Source of the DNA: CAYSRC01 sp964446385
GTDB lineage: Bacteria > Bacillota > Clostridia > Oscillospirales > Ruminococcaceae
Reading direction: 5' to 3'
Assembly: GCA_964446385.1 (NCBI GenBank)
Contig: CAYUOH010000005.1
Location: forward strand, 1-64,000
Length of the DNA: 64,000 nucleotides
Shown here piece after piece: positions 1 to 9,800 of the stretch. The translations under genes were made by a program, and so were the position numbers. Within the stretch, counting starts at the first letter, position 1. Each line of letters starts with the position of its first letter. The notes beneath the pieces are model-generated. The model searched no databases. It was not told the DNA's origin and was given only the letters and a program-made list of their open reading frames with translations.

Positions 1-72
1 GACTTGAACCTCCACCGAGTTGCCCCGACTAGAACCTGAATCTAGCGCGTCTGCCAATTCCGCCATACCCGC
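1..72 (-). tRNA. tRNA-Leu (anticodon CAG), 3' end cut by window edge
   Basis: Read on the minus strand, the sequence starts GCGGGTATGG at 72, followed by a D-arm (GGCGGAATTGGCAGACGC), a 5-bp anticodon stem CTAGA/TCTAG around loop TTCAGGT (anticodon CAG), a long variable arm and the beginning of the T-arm (GGTTCAAGTC). The long variable arm is the class II hallmark and fits leucine. The acceptor 3' strand lies outside the window. Confidence 0.93.
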
Positions 73-168
73 GAATAGTGCGCTACCATCGGCAACGCAT
101 GTAATATTATCATAACAAAAACCGCTTGTCAATCATATGAAAGTTCATAAAAAAGGACGCTAGAATAG

Positions 169-438
169 CTATTCAGCGGGGTCGGGCTGAAGTTTTTCAC
201 CGTTCAGTGGCTCTCGGTACTCACGGCGCTCGTAACCCTTAAGGGATTCCAGAATCTTATGTTTTTCCTTCCGCCAGTTGCACCCCTTTATGATAGCGGC
301 AACAGCCTTGTAAATACCGTAGCATGCTCCGGCAAACATTGCAACAACGACAAAAAAGGAACATATTTTTGCGACGAGCTCGTATTTTCCAAGAAGAACG
401 AGACGTCTTTCGTATTTTTCACGTAGTTTTCTAAACAT
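169..438 (-). CDS. small single-pass membrane protein, function unknown
   Basis: 89-aa protein with a basic N-terminus (FRKLREKYERR), one hydrophobic segment at about residues 23-47, and a charged C-terminal tail ending PDPAE. I start it at the ATG at 438 because AGAGGTG lies just upstream; a GTG nine bases earlier is part of that ribosome binding site. It lies downstream of clpB on the same strand, separated by a GC hairpin, so it is probably its own unit. I recognise no family. The orientation (short basic N-terminus, long basic/acidic C-terminus) is uncertain. Confidence 0.6.
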   Translation of the reverse strand: MFRKLREKYERRLVLLGKYELVAKICSFFVVVAMFAGACYGIYKAVAAIIKGCNWRKEKHKILESLKGYERREYREPLNGEKLQPDPAE

Positions 439-504
439 AAAAAACACCTCTCTTTATTTTAAATTATACAAAGTGATATGTTTTTAGTCAATAAAGAACG
501 CTGC

Positions 505-528
505 GGCGGGGCAAATAAATGCCCCGCC
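505..528 (-). terminator. GC-rich hairpin after clpB
   Basis: Perfect 8-bp stem GGCGGGGC/GCCCCGCC with an 8-base loop, 8 bases past the clpB stop codon. The U-tract on the minus strand is poor, so it may be a weak terminator or an RNA-stabilising stem. Confidence 0.55.
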
Positions 529-535
529 ACTTATA

Positions 536-3139
536 TTATTCACCTTTTTCTACTGAAACAGTAAACCCACCGTTCTCAACCTTAATGATAATTTTACTGT
601 CGCGGGAAACACGGTCTTCGACGATACACCGACTGATAAGTGTTTCGATGTTGTGCTGGATATATCTCTTCAACGGTCGCGCACCATACAGCGGATCGTA
701 ACCTTCATCGGTAATCTTTTTCTTTGCTTCGTCTGAAAGTTCCAATATGATTCCGTTCTCTTTAAGCCTCCCCTTTATATCTTTCAGCATTAGTTCCACA
801 ATCTGCACAATGTCATTTTTTGTCAGAGGTTTGTAGAAAACTATTTCATCAAGGCGATTCAGGAATTCAGGCCTGAAACTTTTCTTTAGAAGCATTTCCA
901 CCGCTTCACGGACATCCGGACAAATTTCACCATTTTCATCGATACCTTCAAGCAAATATTCACTACCGAGGTTGGAGGTCATGATGACAACGGTATTTTT
1001 GAAATCCACCGTTCTACCTTGACTGTCGGTAATTCTGCCGTCATCAAGAACCTGCAGGAGAATATTAAAAACATCAGGATGAGCTTTTTCTATTTCGTCA
1101 AAAAGAACAACCGAATACGGCCTACGGCGTACAGCTTCGGTAAGCTGACCGCCTTCTTCATAACCGACATATCCCGGAGGCGCTCCAATCAGACGGCTTA
1201 CGCTGAATTTCTCCATGTACTCCGACATGTCAATGCGAATCAGATTCTTTTCGTCGTCAAACATGCAGCGTGCAAGAGTCTTGGCAAGCTCTGTTTTGCC
1301 AACACCTGTAGGGCCGAGGAACATGAAACTTCCTATAGGTCTTCCAGGATCACTAATACCGGCACGGCTGCGCAGAATAGCGTCACATACCCTACTTACG
1401 GCCTCGTCCTGGCCAATGACATTCTGATGAAGCAGATCGTCAAGGTGAAGAAGCTTTTCTCTCTCCCCTTCCATCAGACGAGCTACGGGTATTCCTGTCC
1501 ATCTTTCGACTATATTGGCTATCTCTTCATCGGTAACACGGTCACGAAGAAGAGTACCGCGATTTTCGGCTATTTCGCGTTCCTCCTCATCAAGCTGTTT
1601 CTGAATAGCCGGCAGTTTCCCGTATTTAAGTTCGGCAGCCTTGTTGAGGTCGTATTCACGTTCGGCCTTATCGATTTCACCGTTTATAGCTTCAAGGTCT
1701 GCTCTTAGTTTCTGGACCTTTGTTATAGATTCCTTCTCGTTATCCCAGCGTGCCTTCATTTCATTAAAGCTGTCACGCATCTCGGCCAGCTCTTTTTGGA
1801 TTTCTTCAAGATGCTCCTGACTGAGCTTATCACTTTCCTTTTTTAGAGCGGTTTCCTCAATTTCAAGCTGAATTATCTTGCGGCGGATAACGTCAAGCTC
1901 GGTCGGCATGCTGTCCATTTCGGTACGAATCAAAGCACATGCCTCGTCAATCAGATCGATAGCCTTATCGGGTAGGAAACGGTCTGAAATATATCTGTCC
2001 GAAAGTGTAGCGGCTGCTATGATAGCACCGTCCTGGATTTTTACACCGTGAAATACCTCATATCGTTCCTTCAGTCCACGCAAAATGGCTACAGTATCCT
2101 CAACTGTAGGTTCGGTTACCAGAACAGGCTGGAACCTTCTTTCCAGTGCGGGATCCTTCTCGATATACTTGCGGTATTCATCCAGAGTTGTGGCGCCTAT
2201 GCAGTGCAGTTCGCCACGGGCAAGTAACGGTTTTAGCAGGTTGCCAGCATCCATGGCTCCCTCAGTCTTTCCCGCACCTACAATATTGTGCAGCTCATCG
2301 ATGAACATAATAATATGTCCTTCGCTTTTTTCAATTTCCGAAAGAACAGCCTTCAAACGTTCCTCAAATTCACCACGATATTTTGCTCCGGCAATCAGCG
2401 CGCCCATATCCAGAGAAAAGATGGTTTTGTCCTTCAGAGACTGCGGAACATCCCCGCTAACGATACGTTGCGCAAGCCCTTCCGCGATGGCGGTTTTGCC
2501 CACACCCGGTTCACCTATAAGGACAGGATTGTTCTTGGTTTTTCGTGAAAGTATACGTATAACATTTCTTATTTCTTCATCACGCCCGATTATAGGATCG
2601 AGTTTTCCGAGGCGGGCCCTCTCGACCAGATCATCGCCGTATTTCTTCAGTGAGTCATATGTGTCCTCAGGTGTCTGAGAAGTCACACGCGTGTTGCCGC
2701 GGATAGTCTGAAGAACCTTAAGAAGCTCCGGCCTTGTTATGTTGTACTTCCTGAACAAAGCTGACAACTCATTTTTTGCGTTGTCTGTCAGTGAAAGCAG
2801 GATATGCTCCACGCTGACGTAATCGTCACCCATTGAGGACGAAATGCTCTCCGAATCGGTAAGCGTTTTGTCCACATCACTGCTGACATATATCCCGTCC
2901 CTTCGGGCAGTACCGGACACACGCGGCAGTTTATCGCAAAGATTCCTTACTTCATTTACAAAGGAATTCGCATCCGCATTCATTCGTGTGACAAGCTGAA
3001 GCACAAGACTGTTGTCCTGCGACAGAAGAGACATCAGCAGATGTTGCTGCTCCATCTGGGGGTTGCCGTTTTCCACACACATAGCCTGAGCGTTCTGTAT
3101 AGCCTCAAGAGATTTTTCTGTATATTTATTTGCATTCAT
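536..3139 (-). CDS. clpB: ATP-dependent disaggregase ClpB
   Basis: 867-aa hexameric AAA+ chaperone that pulls polypeptides out of aggregates together with DnaK. The N-terminal Clp repeats (about 1-145) are followed by NBD1 with Walker A GEPGVGKT near residue 210 and Walker B FIDELHN near 280. A long coiled-coil M domain at about 400-525 distinguishes ClpB from ClpA/ClpC. NBD2 carries GPTGVGKT near residue 610, then the C-terminal D2 small domain. Length is normal for the family. The start has a strong SD (AGGAGGT, 6 bases before the ATG). A perfect CIRCE element at 3233-3259 in the leader indicates HrcA repression released on heat shock. The upstream ABC exporter gene ends 11 bases before the CIRCE, so clpB is inferred to have its own promoter. 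Confidence 0.98.
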   Translation of the reverse strand: MNANKYTEKSLEAIQNAQAMCVENGNPQMEQQHLLMSLLSQDNSLVLQLVTRMNADANSFVNEVRNLCDKLPRVSGTARRDGIYVSSDVDKTLTDSESISSSMGDDYVSVEHILLSLTDNAKNELSALFRKYNITRPELLKVLQTIRGNTRVTSQTPEDTYDSLKKYGDDLVERARLGKLDPIIGRDEEIRNVIRILSRKTKNNPVLIGEPGVGKTAIAEGLAQRIVSGDVPQSLKDKTIFSLDMGALIAGAKYRGEFEERLKAVLSEIEKSEGHIIMFIDELHNIVGAGKTEGAMDAGNLLKPLLARGELHCIGATTLDEYRKYIEKDPALERRFQPVLVTEPTVEDTVAILRGLKERYEVFHGVKIQDGAIIAAATLSDRYISDRFLPDKAIDLIDEACALIRTEMDSMPTELDVIRRKIIQLEIEETALKKESDKLSQEHLEEIQKELAEMRDSFNEMKARWDNEKESITKVQKLRADLEAINGEIDKAEREYDLNKAAELKYGKLPAIQKQLDEEEREIAENRGTLLRDRVTDEEIANIVERWTGIPVARLMEGEREKLLHLDDLLHQNVIGQDEAVSRVCDAILRSRAGISDPGRPIGSFMFLGPTGVGKTELAKTLARCMFDDEKNLIRIDMSEYMEKFSVSRLIGAPPGYVGYEEGGQLTEAVRRRPYSVVLFDEIEKAHPDVFNILLQVLDDGRITDSQGRTVDFKNTVVIMTSNLGSEYLLEGIDENGEICPDVREAVEMLLKKSFRPEFLNRLDEIVFYKPLTKNDIVQIVELMLKDIKGRLKENGIILELSDEAKKKITDEGYDPLYGARPLKRYIQHNIETLISRCIVEDRVSRDSKIIIKVENGGFTVSVEKGE

Positions 3140-3232
3140 AGTTTTACCTCCTGAATTATCTCATGATATCCGATCAATTTTGATTTCGGTAACTGAATGA
3201 TACGGCTGTTACGTGAACATTATGTGAATAAA

Positions 3233-3259
3233 TTAGCACTCTTTTTAAGAGAGTGCTAA
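3233..3259 (-). promoter_or_regulatory. CIRCE operator (HrcA binding site)
   Basis: Perfect match to the CIRCE consensus: TTAGCACTC, nine bases, GAGTGCTAA. It sits 94 bases upstream of the clpB start and 11 bases past the stop codon of the ABC ATPase gene. As an inverted repeat it could also form a hairpin in read-through RNA. HrcA itself is not in this window. Confidence 0.96.
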
Positions 3260-3269
3260 TAACTGATTA

Positions 3270-4013
3270 TTATGCGTTTTTTATCGCTTCGTAAGCATCA
3301 ACAACTTCATCGGCGTCCCCGATCATCATAACGTGTCCGTGATCCAACCATATCGCTCTGGAACAAAGCTTTCGAATCTGGTCATTGTTGTGAGAAACAA
3401 GAATTACTGTGGTATCTCCAGACATAAGGTTCTTTATTCGTTCCTCACACTTCTGTTGAAATTTGAAGTCTCCAACTGCCAGAACCTCGTCGCAGATAAG
3501 TATTTGCGGTTGGACTACTGTCGCTACAGCAAATCCAAGACGTGCCGTCATACCGGAGGAGTAATTTTTTATCTGCATATCAATGAAATCCTCCAGCTCG
3601 GCAAATTCAACAATCTCGTCAAATTTTGACTGCATAAATTCCCGACTGTAGCCCAGAACAGATCCATTCAGAAAAACATTCTCACGTCCGGTGAGATCCG
3701 GATCGAATCCGGCGCCAAGCTCGATTAACGGAGACACACTGCCGTATACTTCTGTCGTACCTTCAGTAGGTTTCATTATTCCGGCAATTACCTTAAGCAT
3801 CGTGCTTTTCCCACTGCCGTTAAGACCTACTATACCGAGAAGTTCACCCTTATTAACCTGAAAGCTTACATCATTCAGGGCGTTAAAAGGCTGAAAATGC
3901 AAGGTGTGTTTAAAAATTTTAATAACATATTCTTTAATACTGTCAATCTTTTCAGAGGGAAGATTGAACCGCATGGTAACATGTTGAACATCAACCATTA
4001 AATCATCTTTCAA
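3270..4013 (-). CDS. ABC exporter ATPase, TagH/Wzt type
   Basis: 247-aa nucleotide-binding subunit of an ABC-2 exporter of the family that moves teichoic acid or O-antigen-type polysaccharides across the membrane. Walker A GLNGSGKST is near 63-71, the signature motif SSGM near 151-154, Walker B ILICDE near 170-175 and the switch His in LVSHNN. The N-terminal extension before the first strand (about 50 aa) and the long MRF...FNALNDVSF lead-in are typical of TagH/KpsT/Wzt. It lacks the C-terminal carbohydrate-recognition domain of long Wzt proteins. The start is a TTG at 4013 with a GGGGGG-type SD 7 bases upstream; an ATG five codons in is the alternative. It is the last gene of the six-gene surface operon, 15 bases after the permease. 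Confidence 0.92.
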   Translation of the reverse strand: MKDDLMVDVQHVTMRFNLPSEKIDSIKEYVIKIFKHTLHFQPFNALNDVSFQVNKGELLGIVGLNGSGKSTMLKVIAGIMKPTEGTTEVYGSVSPLIELGAGFDPDLTGRENVFLNGSVLGYSREFMQSKFDEIVEFAELEDFIDMQIKNYSSGMTARLGFAVATVVQPQILICDEVLAVGDFKFQQKCEERIKNLMSGDTTVILVSHNNDQIRKLCSRAIWLDHGHVMMIGDADEVVDAYEAIKNA

Positions 4014-4028
4014 GAGTGTTCCCCCCTT

Positions 4029-4814
4029 TTATATATGCATTATAAATTCGTCCTGCTTACTTCTGAAAAACAGAACACCTAGTATTGAAAATAGCAAGCC
4101 CCAACCCAGACAAATCAGATTTTCCTGAACAGAAGGTACAACGCCGTAAATTAACACATCACGGAAATACATTACATAGTGGGTAAGTGGATTAAGCATA
4201 ACAATGGAGTAAATCCAATGACCCTCAAGATAACTTATCGGATAAAACAGCGGAGTAAGATAAGTCCAGGCAACTATCACAACAGAATATAAATATTGTA
4301 TGTCTCTAAAGAATACGCATACTGTTGCAAGCATCATCCCTAATCCAATGCAGAACATCAAAAGTGTAACTGTGGGAATAATAAAAAGTATAATTCTCCA
4401 AGTAAAGGGAACTCCATAGATTATCATCATTAATAATACCGCAACCAGTGAAAACAGGAAATTCACACATGCAAACATTATTTTTTCCATGGGGAAAATA
4501 TATTTGGGAATATATATTTTCTTGAGAAGCGCAGACGCACCTACAACAGAAAAAAGAGCTCCGGACGTCGCTTCATTAAGAAATGAAAACACTGTCTGTC
4601 CGATTATCAGGTACAGAGGAAAAAACTCAATATCATTGTGAAATATTTTAGAAAACACTGCTGACATTACAAGCATCAACATAACGGGGTTCAATAGAGA
4701 CCATAGAATACCAAGAACCGAACGGCGGTATTTAACCTTTAAATCCCTCTTAATAAGGTTTTCCAGAAGATATCTGTAACGCAAAAAAGTCAGAATAATA
4801 GGATTGTTAATCAT
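4029..4814 (-). CDS. ABC-2 type exporter permease, TagG/RfbA type
   Basis: 261-aa membrane subunit with about six hydrophobic segments. The family hallmark KYRRSVLGILWSLLNP is near the N-terminus, where it lines the cytoplasmic entrance. It pairs with the ATPase encoded 15 bases downstream to form an exporter for a lipid-linked glycan or teichoic-acid-like polymer. The SD is CGGAG, 5 bases before the ATG. It is unusual that no glycosyltransferase genes are adjacent. The exporter is instead embedded with secreted and anchored proteins (4830-10013), so the substrate cannot be deduced. Family assignment is firm; substrate is open. Confidence 0.92.
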   Translation of the reverse strand: MINNPIILTFLRYRYLLENLIKRDLKVKYRRSVLGILWSLLNPVMLMLVMSAVFSKIFHNDIEFFPLYLIIGQTVFSFLNEATSGALFSVVGASALLKKIYIPKYIFPMEKIMFACVNFLFSLVAVLLMMIIYGVPFTWRIILFIIPTVTLLMFCIGLGMMLATVCVFFRDIQYLYSVVIVAWTYLTPLFYPISYLEGHWIYSIVMLNPLTHYVMYFRDVLIYGVVPSVQENLICLGWGLLFSILGVLFFRSKQDEFIMHI

Positions 4815-4829
4815 AAAAACTCCGAAAAT

Positions 4830-5930
4830 TTATTTTCTCACAAAATCCAATACGGGGAATATTCTGAATACATCAATATCAAAGACATAATCGGCAGTAT
4901 CATCAATTTCTTCTGGAACAACATTAAGATAATATGTTTCAGAATCGTTGTAGGCAAATATAACACTCCCGGAAGCGTCATCGCTGCGCTGCTCTGCAAG
5001 GGCATGACCATCCTCATCAAAAGACCCGGAATAATGCTCGTCAGCTATATTTTTGATATCATCCCATGCCGTGAGAATATCATCAGCATCAATATTCCAG
5101 CAAGAAAGGCTTTCGTACTTCCCTATCAGAACATTATTTTTAAACGTACCTCTATCAATATAAACCGTCCCGGCTTCTATATTCAACTGAGTCAGGGTAT
5201 ATTCTCCGTTATAAAAACCTTCGGAGACATCACATTCCACAAGACTTATTACACTGTCGCAAACCTGAAGTGTGATATCTTTTCCGTTTTGCCTATCCAT
5301 ATGAGCTCTTGTCGATTTCTGATAGTATTCATCATATCCCACCGAAAGATACAGTACAGATCCGTCATCCTGGCGGTAGCTGTAATTTCGGTAGTTCAGC
5401 AGAGTTTTAGGTCGGAAAGATTCGAACCAGCTATCTGACAGTATTGTCTTAAGAGCTTCGTTGTATTTCCCGGAATACATAAGGTCACCAAGGGCCAAAA
5501 TATCCATGTATCCTTTTTCATCGCTTCCGTTTACATCAATAACCATACCGGAAAGTCTTTGGAGAACGTTTTCATCGCGTGACAATCTGTACTGCTTTTC
5601 AAGTGCGTCAACCGCAGCAGCGGTATTGCTCTTTGAAACATAAATATCCGCCAGGTCTGAATAATCTGAATTATTCATGCCGTCCATAGTATAAAGATCT
5701 CTATACAGATTGATAATGGTCTCATCGTATGTACCGTCATTATTAATGGACCAATATTCTTCAATCAGATTTCGCGTCAACTCAGCAGAGTTTCCCTCAG
5801 AATCTATTGTGTGTAAAATATTTGCTATCGTTTCAGGATATCCGGCGTATTTATCCTTCGAATGGGCAGAACAAGCCGTAAAGGAAATAGCCATTATAAC
5901 GGCGATGGATATTGCAGCAATCTTTTTCAT
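4830..5930 (-). CDS. lipoprotein with TPR-like helical N-half, function unknown
   Basis: 366 aa with a type II signal peptide and lipobox FTAC (lipidated Cys at residue 20). Residues about 30-160 look helical with repeat-like spacing (NLYRDLY, SDLADIYVSKS, ALEKQYRLSRD), suggestive of TPR/solenoid folds. The second half is beta-rich and polar (VLYLSVGYDEYYQKS, EYTLTQLNIEAG, GTVYIDRGTFKNNVLIGKYE), somewhat like MORN or toast-rack style repeats. It is third from the end of the surface operon, 15 bases before the exporter permease and 23 bases after the first small anchored protein. An accessory role on the outer face of the membrane with the exporter is inference. I recognise no named family. 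Confidence 0.75.
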   Translation of the reverse strand: MKKIAAISIAVIMAISFTACSAHSKDKYAGYPETIANILHTIDSEGNSAELTRNLIEEYWSINNDGTYDETIINLYRDLYTMDGMNNSDYSDLADIYVSKSNTAAAVDALEKQYRLSRDENVLQRLSGMVIDVNGSDEKGYMDILALGDLMYSGKYNEALKTILSDSWFESFRPKTLLNYRNYSYRQDDGSVLYLSVGYDEYYQKSTRAHMDRQNGKDITLQVCDSVISLVECDVSEGFYNGEYTLTQLNIEAGTVYIDRGTFKNNVLIGKYESLSCWNIDADDILTAWDDIKNIADEHYSGSFDEDGHALAEQRSDDASGSVIFAYNDSETYYLNVVPEEIDDTADYVFDIDVFRIFPVLDFVRK

Positions 5931-5953
5931 AAATAATCACTCTGTAAGAAAAA

Positions 5954-6397
5954 TTAAAATACAGGAGCCATGTCTTCCCCGTCACCTGAAGCAGGAGCCG
6001 CAGGGGTCGGAGTATATGAACCGTCTTCGGAAGGATTTGCATAAAATGCCGTACCGGCTGTATCAGAATAATTTGGAGTATATAATACTTTTTCAGGAAT
6101 CTTCACCCGTCCGATAATTGAAGCGGGGGGGACATCAACAACATCATCAACTGTATATGAGGCCAGCGCATCTTTATATATATACTCTGAAACAGGGCCA
6201 AGGTCGGTCCAAATCCCGTCGATACCTGCTTCAAGCCTGCCATCTAGAACACGACAGGTATCAGGTTCAGGTTTCACGGTAGAAATCTTTGTTTCCTCAG
6301 GAGCCGTAATAAGTCCTCCTATATCAATTAATATCCCTGCACAGAAAAATACCGCAAAAATCAAGGCAAGCACAATAACAGGCTGTAGATTTTTCAT
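5954..6397 (-). CDS. small membrane-anchored protein with Pro-rich tail (paralog A)
   Basis: 147 aa: a short basic start (MKNLQP), a hydrophobic anchor at about 5-28, an acidic linker, a small domain with the pattern DGR..........W..LGPVSEY.Y.DALASY, and a low-complexity tail rich in Pro, Ala, Gly and acidic residues ending DMAPVF. It is clearly related in layout and in the central domain to the next gene upstream (6409-6837), 11 bases away, so the two are a tandem duplication. No known family recognised. An extracytoplasmic location is inferred from the N-terminal anchor. Confidence 0.7.
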   Translation of the reverse strand: MKNLQPVIVLALIFAVFFCAGILIDIGGLITAPEETKISTVKPEPDTCRVLDGRLEAGIDGIWTDLGPVSEYIYKDALASYTVDDVVDVPPASIIGRVKIPEKVLYTPNYSDTAGTAFYANPSEDGSYTPTPAAPASGDGEDMAPVF

Positions 6398-6408
6398 CTG
6401 ATTTCTCC

Positions 6409-6837
6409 TTACAGGAAATCATCCGACCACTCAGTGGTTGGATCCGAAGGCGGAGGCGCAGGTTGGTATCCACCGGAAGAGGCGGGATTATCAGCGCCGC
6501 CGCTGTATGAATGAGTATTTGCAGGGACATATGCCGGAACTCCGGTACGGGTACGCATATCTCCGGGCATTTCAGAAATAGAAACTTCCGGAATATATGA
6601 TGCAAAAATATCATTTTCGCAAAGCTCTTTGATATCTCCGACCTCATTCCATTCATCGCCATCATACAAAAATACCGTTCCGTCAGATATGCGCGCGGCC
6701 GGCTCCCCTTTGACTTGTACCATTCCCGAATCGGTCTGCGGTTCGGATGAATATAAATTTATACCCGAAAATGAACCTGCCGCAAATCCGGCAAGTGCGA
6801 GAACAATCGCAAAAATAATTAAAACAGTTTTTTTCAT
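6409..6837 (-). CDS. small membrane-anchored protein with Pro-rich tail (paralog B)
   Basis: 142 aa: an N-terminal MKKTVLIIF hydrophobic anchor or uncleaved signal (about 4-24), then a domain resembling paralog A (SDGTVFLYDGDEW..VGDIKELCENDIFASY), and a tail of Ser, Gly, Pro and Tyr (SYSGGADNPASSGG, APPPSDP) ending in acidic residues. It starts 8 bases after the stop of the large transglutaminase-like protein, so the two are almost certainly cotranscribed and possibly coupled. Function unknown. The tails could act as flexible wall-spanning spacers or as protein cross-linking substrates (inference). Confidence 0.7.
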   Translation of the reverse strand: MKKTVLIIFAIVLALAGFAAGSFSGINLYSSEPQTDSGMVQVKGEPAARISDGTVFLYDGDEWNEVGDIKELCENDIFASYIPEVSISEMPGDMRTRTGVPAYVPANTHSYSGGADNPASSGGYQPAPPPSDPTTEWSDDFL

Positions 6838-6845
6838 TATATTCC

Positions 6846-9800
6846 CTATGCTATGTAGGCGTCGGCGTCATCCCTAATTTTTTCTGCATAATCATAGACA
6901 GCACCTCGGGTCAAAGCGTACTGCCCCATGACCTGTCCGGCAAGCTCATACATGCTCTTATACACTACCGGTCCGTAGAAAGTATATGTCTGACCGCCCT
7001 TTGTTAGAACAATGTAACCTCGGAACACAAACTCCGTTTTATAATGCTCAATAGGAATCGGAGTCAGAACCGACGCGTATCTGTAACGCCCGGCAACAGT
7101 TTCAAGTACATAGTCGTAGATTTTTCCGCTATCGTTAAAATATGCGCGGCCACTGCTGACCTTTTCTCCGTCTTTGACACATGGATATTTTTCGTAGTTA
7201 TAATCGGTCATATTAAGCGTCCCATATTCCACGAGTTGCCAGCCGTTAAGGCCTTCGGCAGTGAGAAGTTGTGCCCTTTTCTGGACGTCAATACCGGTCT
7301 TGAAACGTATTCCGGTCTTTCCGGTGATACGGATCGAGAATCCGTGATAAGTCAGGAGATCATCAAGTTCCTGGACGGGGGTTGCAGTATATTTCAGATT
7401 ATCGTCGCGTGTCAGGATCCACAAAGACATGCCTGTGGGGACACCGGAATCGTTATATTTATAAGTGGTCATTTGACTGTACTGAGTTTCTTCATGGAAT
7501 TCAACAGTATACGTACCGTCAGGGTTTTTCTCGGCCATGTACGAAACGCCGTCAAACATCACAGGTTTTGTATCATCAAAGCCTGTAGCAGGGGTAAAGG
7601 CAGCCAAACCGATTAATATATCTGTTACGACCTGAGCGACAATAGTTTCTCCGCATTTTTCACAATGACTACCGGCGGTAAGACCAGTGGACTCAAATGT
7701 TGCAGGGACGGCTGGATCATCAACAGGAGAAATGTGTCCGGCCGGAATAACTGCTATTATCGGATTCGTCCCTGACTCATCGGAAAAGCTTTTCCCGCAT
7801 CCAGAACACTTCCAATGTTCGATTACTCCTTCGGTTGTGCAGGTTTTCTCTTTTCCTTCTACATGTGAAAGAATATGTGGAACGGAAATCGTTACTGTAG
7901 TATATACTGAGTCATTTTCAGTTGAAGTGGCTTTTACAGTAGCAGTACCACAGTCCAGAGCAGTAACAAGGCCATAAAAGTCGACACTGACGATATTGTT
8001 ACTGTCAACTGACCATAATACATCAGATTCAGCATCGTTATTATCGCAATCAGTAGGTGTGAAAGAAATGTAAAGCTGTAGCGTGCTCCCCTTTTGAACA
8101 GCAGAATCACCATTGGTTATGGAAATACCCTCCACCGGTATCGGAATGTTTATCCAATCCAGTTGCGTTATTGAAGTTTGCAGCTCATTTATTCTGTCAG
8201 AAGTCCAGGTTGTATTTCGTTTAGAATAATAAGCAGTGCCATTTACACTTTCGAACGCATATTTTTTTATCACATAAGTTCCGAAGGAATCTACACAGTT
8301 TCCCAGAAAAGTAACGGAAAATTCTGAATAGAGAGATTTGCTCAATGCAAAAGCATAAGGATTAATTGATTTAACACTAGCAGGGATTAAAAGGGTACTT
8401 ATAGATGAACAACCTTCAAAAGCACTTTCGTCAATTATCTCGATTCCTTCTCCTAAAAAGACATTCTCTGCATATCCGCATCCAAAAAAAGCATACTTGC
8501 CAATATTGGTTATATCTCCGCCAATTGATATTGCGGTTATCTCACCTTTATATGAATACCATGGCTGCGAATCCAGAGTGTAATCATTCATCGCTCCGCT
8601 GCCGTAGATATATAGGCAACCGTCGTTCAAGATTTTCCAATAGGTATTTGAACCGCAGGCCCCACCTTTTGTATTGCTGACTATAGAAGGATATGCAAAA
8701 GATATATTATAATGAGGACCAGAAGTATGTTGACTTACAAAAGAATTATCAGAAGAGCCCACCAGGAAATAATTGTACATACCTACAGACGCACCCGTAT
8801 CATCCCAGGTGCAGTCTACCGCATACCAGTATTCTCCGCACTTCACATAGTTCCACATATGGCTGTTGCCGACTACAGGAGCACAGGGTATACCAACCCG
8901 CTGACATATAAGCTGAAAAGCACGGGAGTAGCCTTCACAAACAGGAGAAAAGTCATTCAAGAGAGCTCCGGCAGCAGACCATGGCGTGCAGTTTACCACC
9001 CACTGAGTATCTTTACCTTCTATGTCTTTTCTGATTTCAATATACCCTGCTAAAACCGGATGATCATTCGCGTCATAGTTATAGCTGTTGTTGGTGAGAA
9101 TCCAGTTGTGAAGATATTCAAGTTGATGGAATGTGTCCACTTTTGTCTGCATGTCAGAGACCAGATTGTCAATTACATTGTTAAACGAAGCCTCATCGTT
9201 TGCTAAATTGCGCTCTGATGGCCAGCAATACGGAAACTGCATACGGAACTCTATGCTCATGGAATTCATCGAAGCTGTAATCTCGGGTTTGGCAACAGTA
9301 TAGCTTATACCGCAGGTCCAGAAGATTTCAGGGTGATCGAAATCAAAAGCAGACATAGCCTTGCGGATCATGGAATATACAGAATCTCTGTACGTTTCGA
9401 ATTCTATTTCTTTATCACTGACCGAAGCACCGGAATTGGAAAACGTATAAGTTTCAGCAATCACAACCTTACTATTATCCGGATTGCTCTCATGATATTT
9501 TGCAATGCTTTCATCAGACTCAAGAAGATTGTAAATATCAACCTCCCGACCCGAAAGCTGGTCAGCATATCTGAAAGAACCAGCCGGCAATGATAGTCTG
9601 GACGAATAGAAAAGAGTTTTTTCTTCATAAAGGACAGAATATTCTGTCGGAGGCTCCTCTATCAAGACATCATCGCGGGGATCATCTAGAACCGAGAAAT
9701 AAATATACGATCCGTTCACGGTTCCGGAGGTATCCGGTTCTTCATTTGCAGTGAGGGTTTTCACTTCATCAGTAACAGAATCCGAATTGATTTCATTGTT

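Noticed and set aside
3233..3259. CIRCE inverted repeat as a terminator of the exporter operon
   Set aside because: The sequence matches the HrcA operator exactly and lacks a U-tract in the minus direction.
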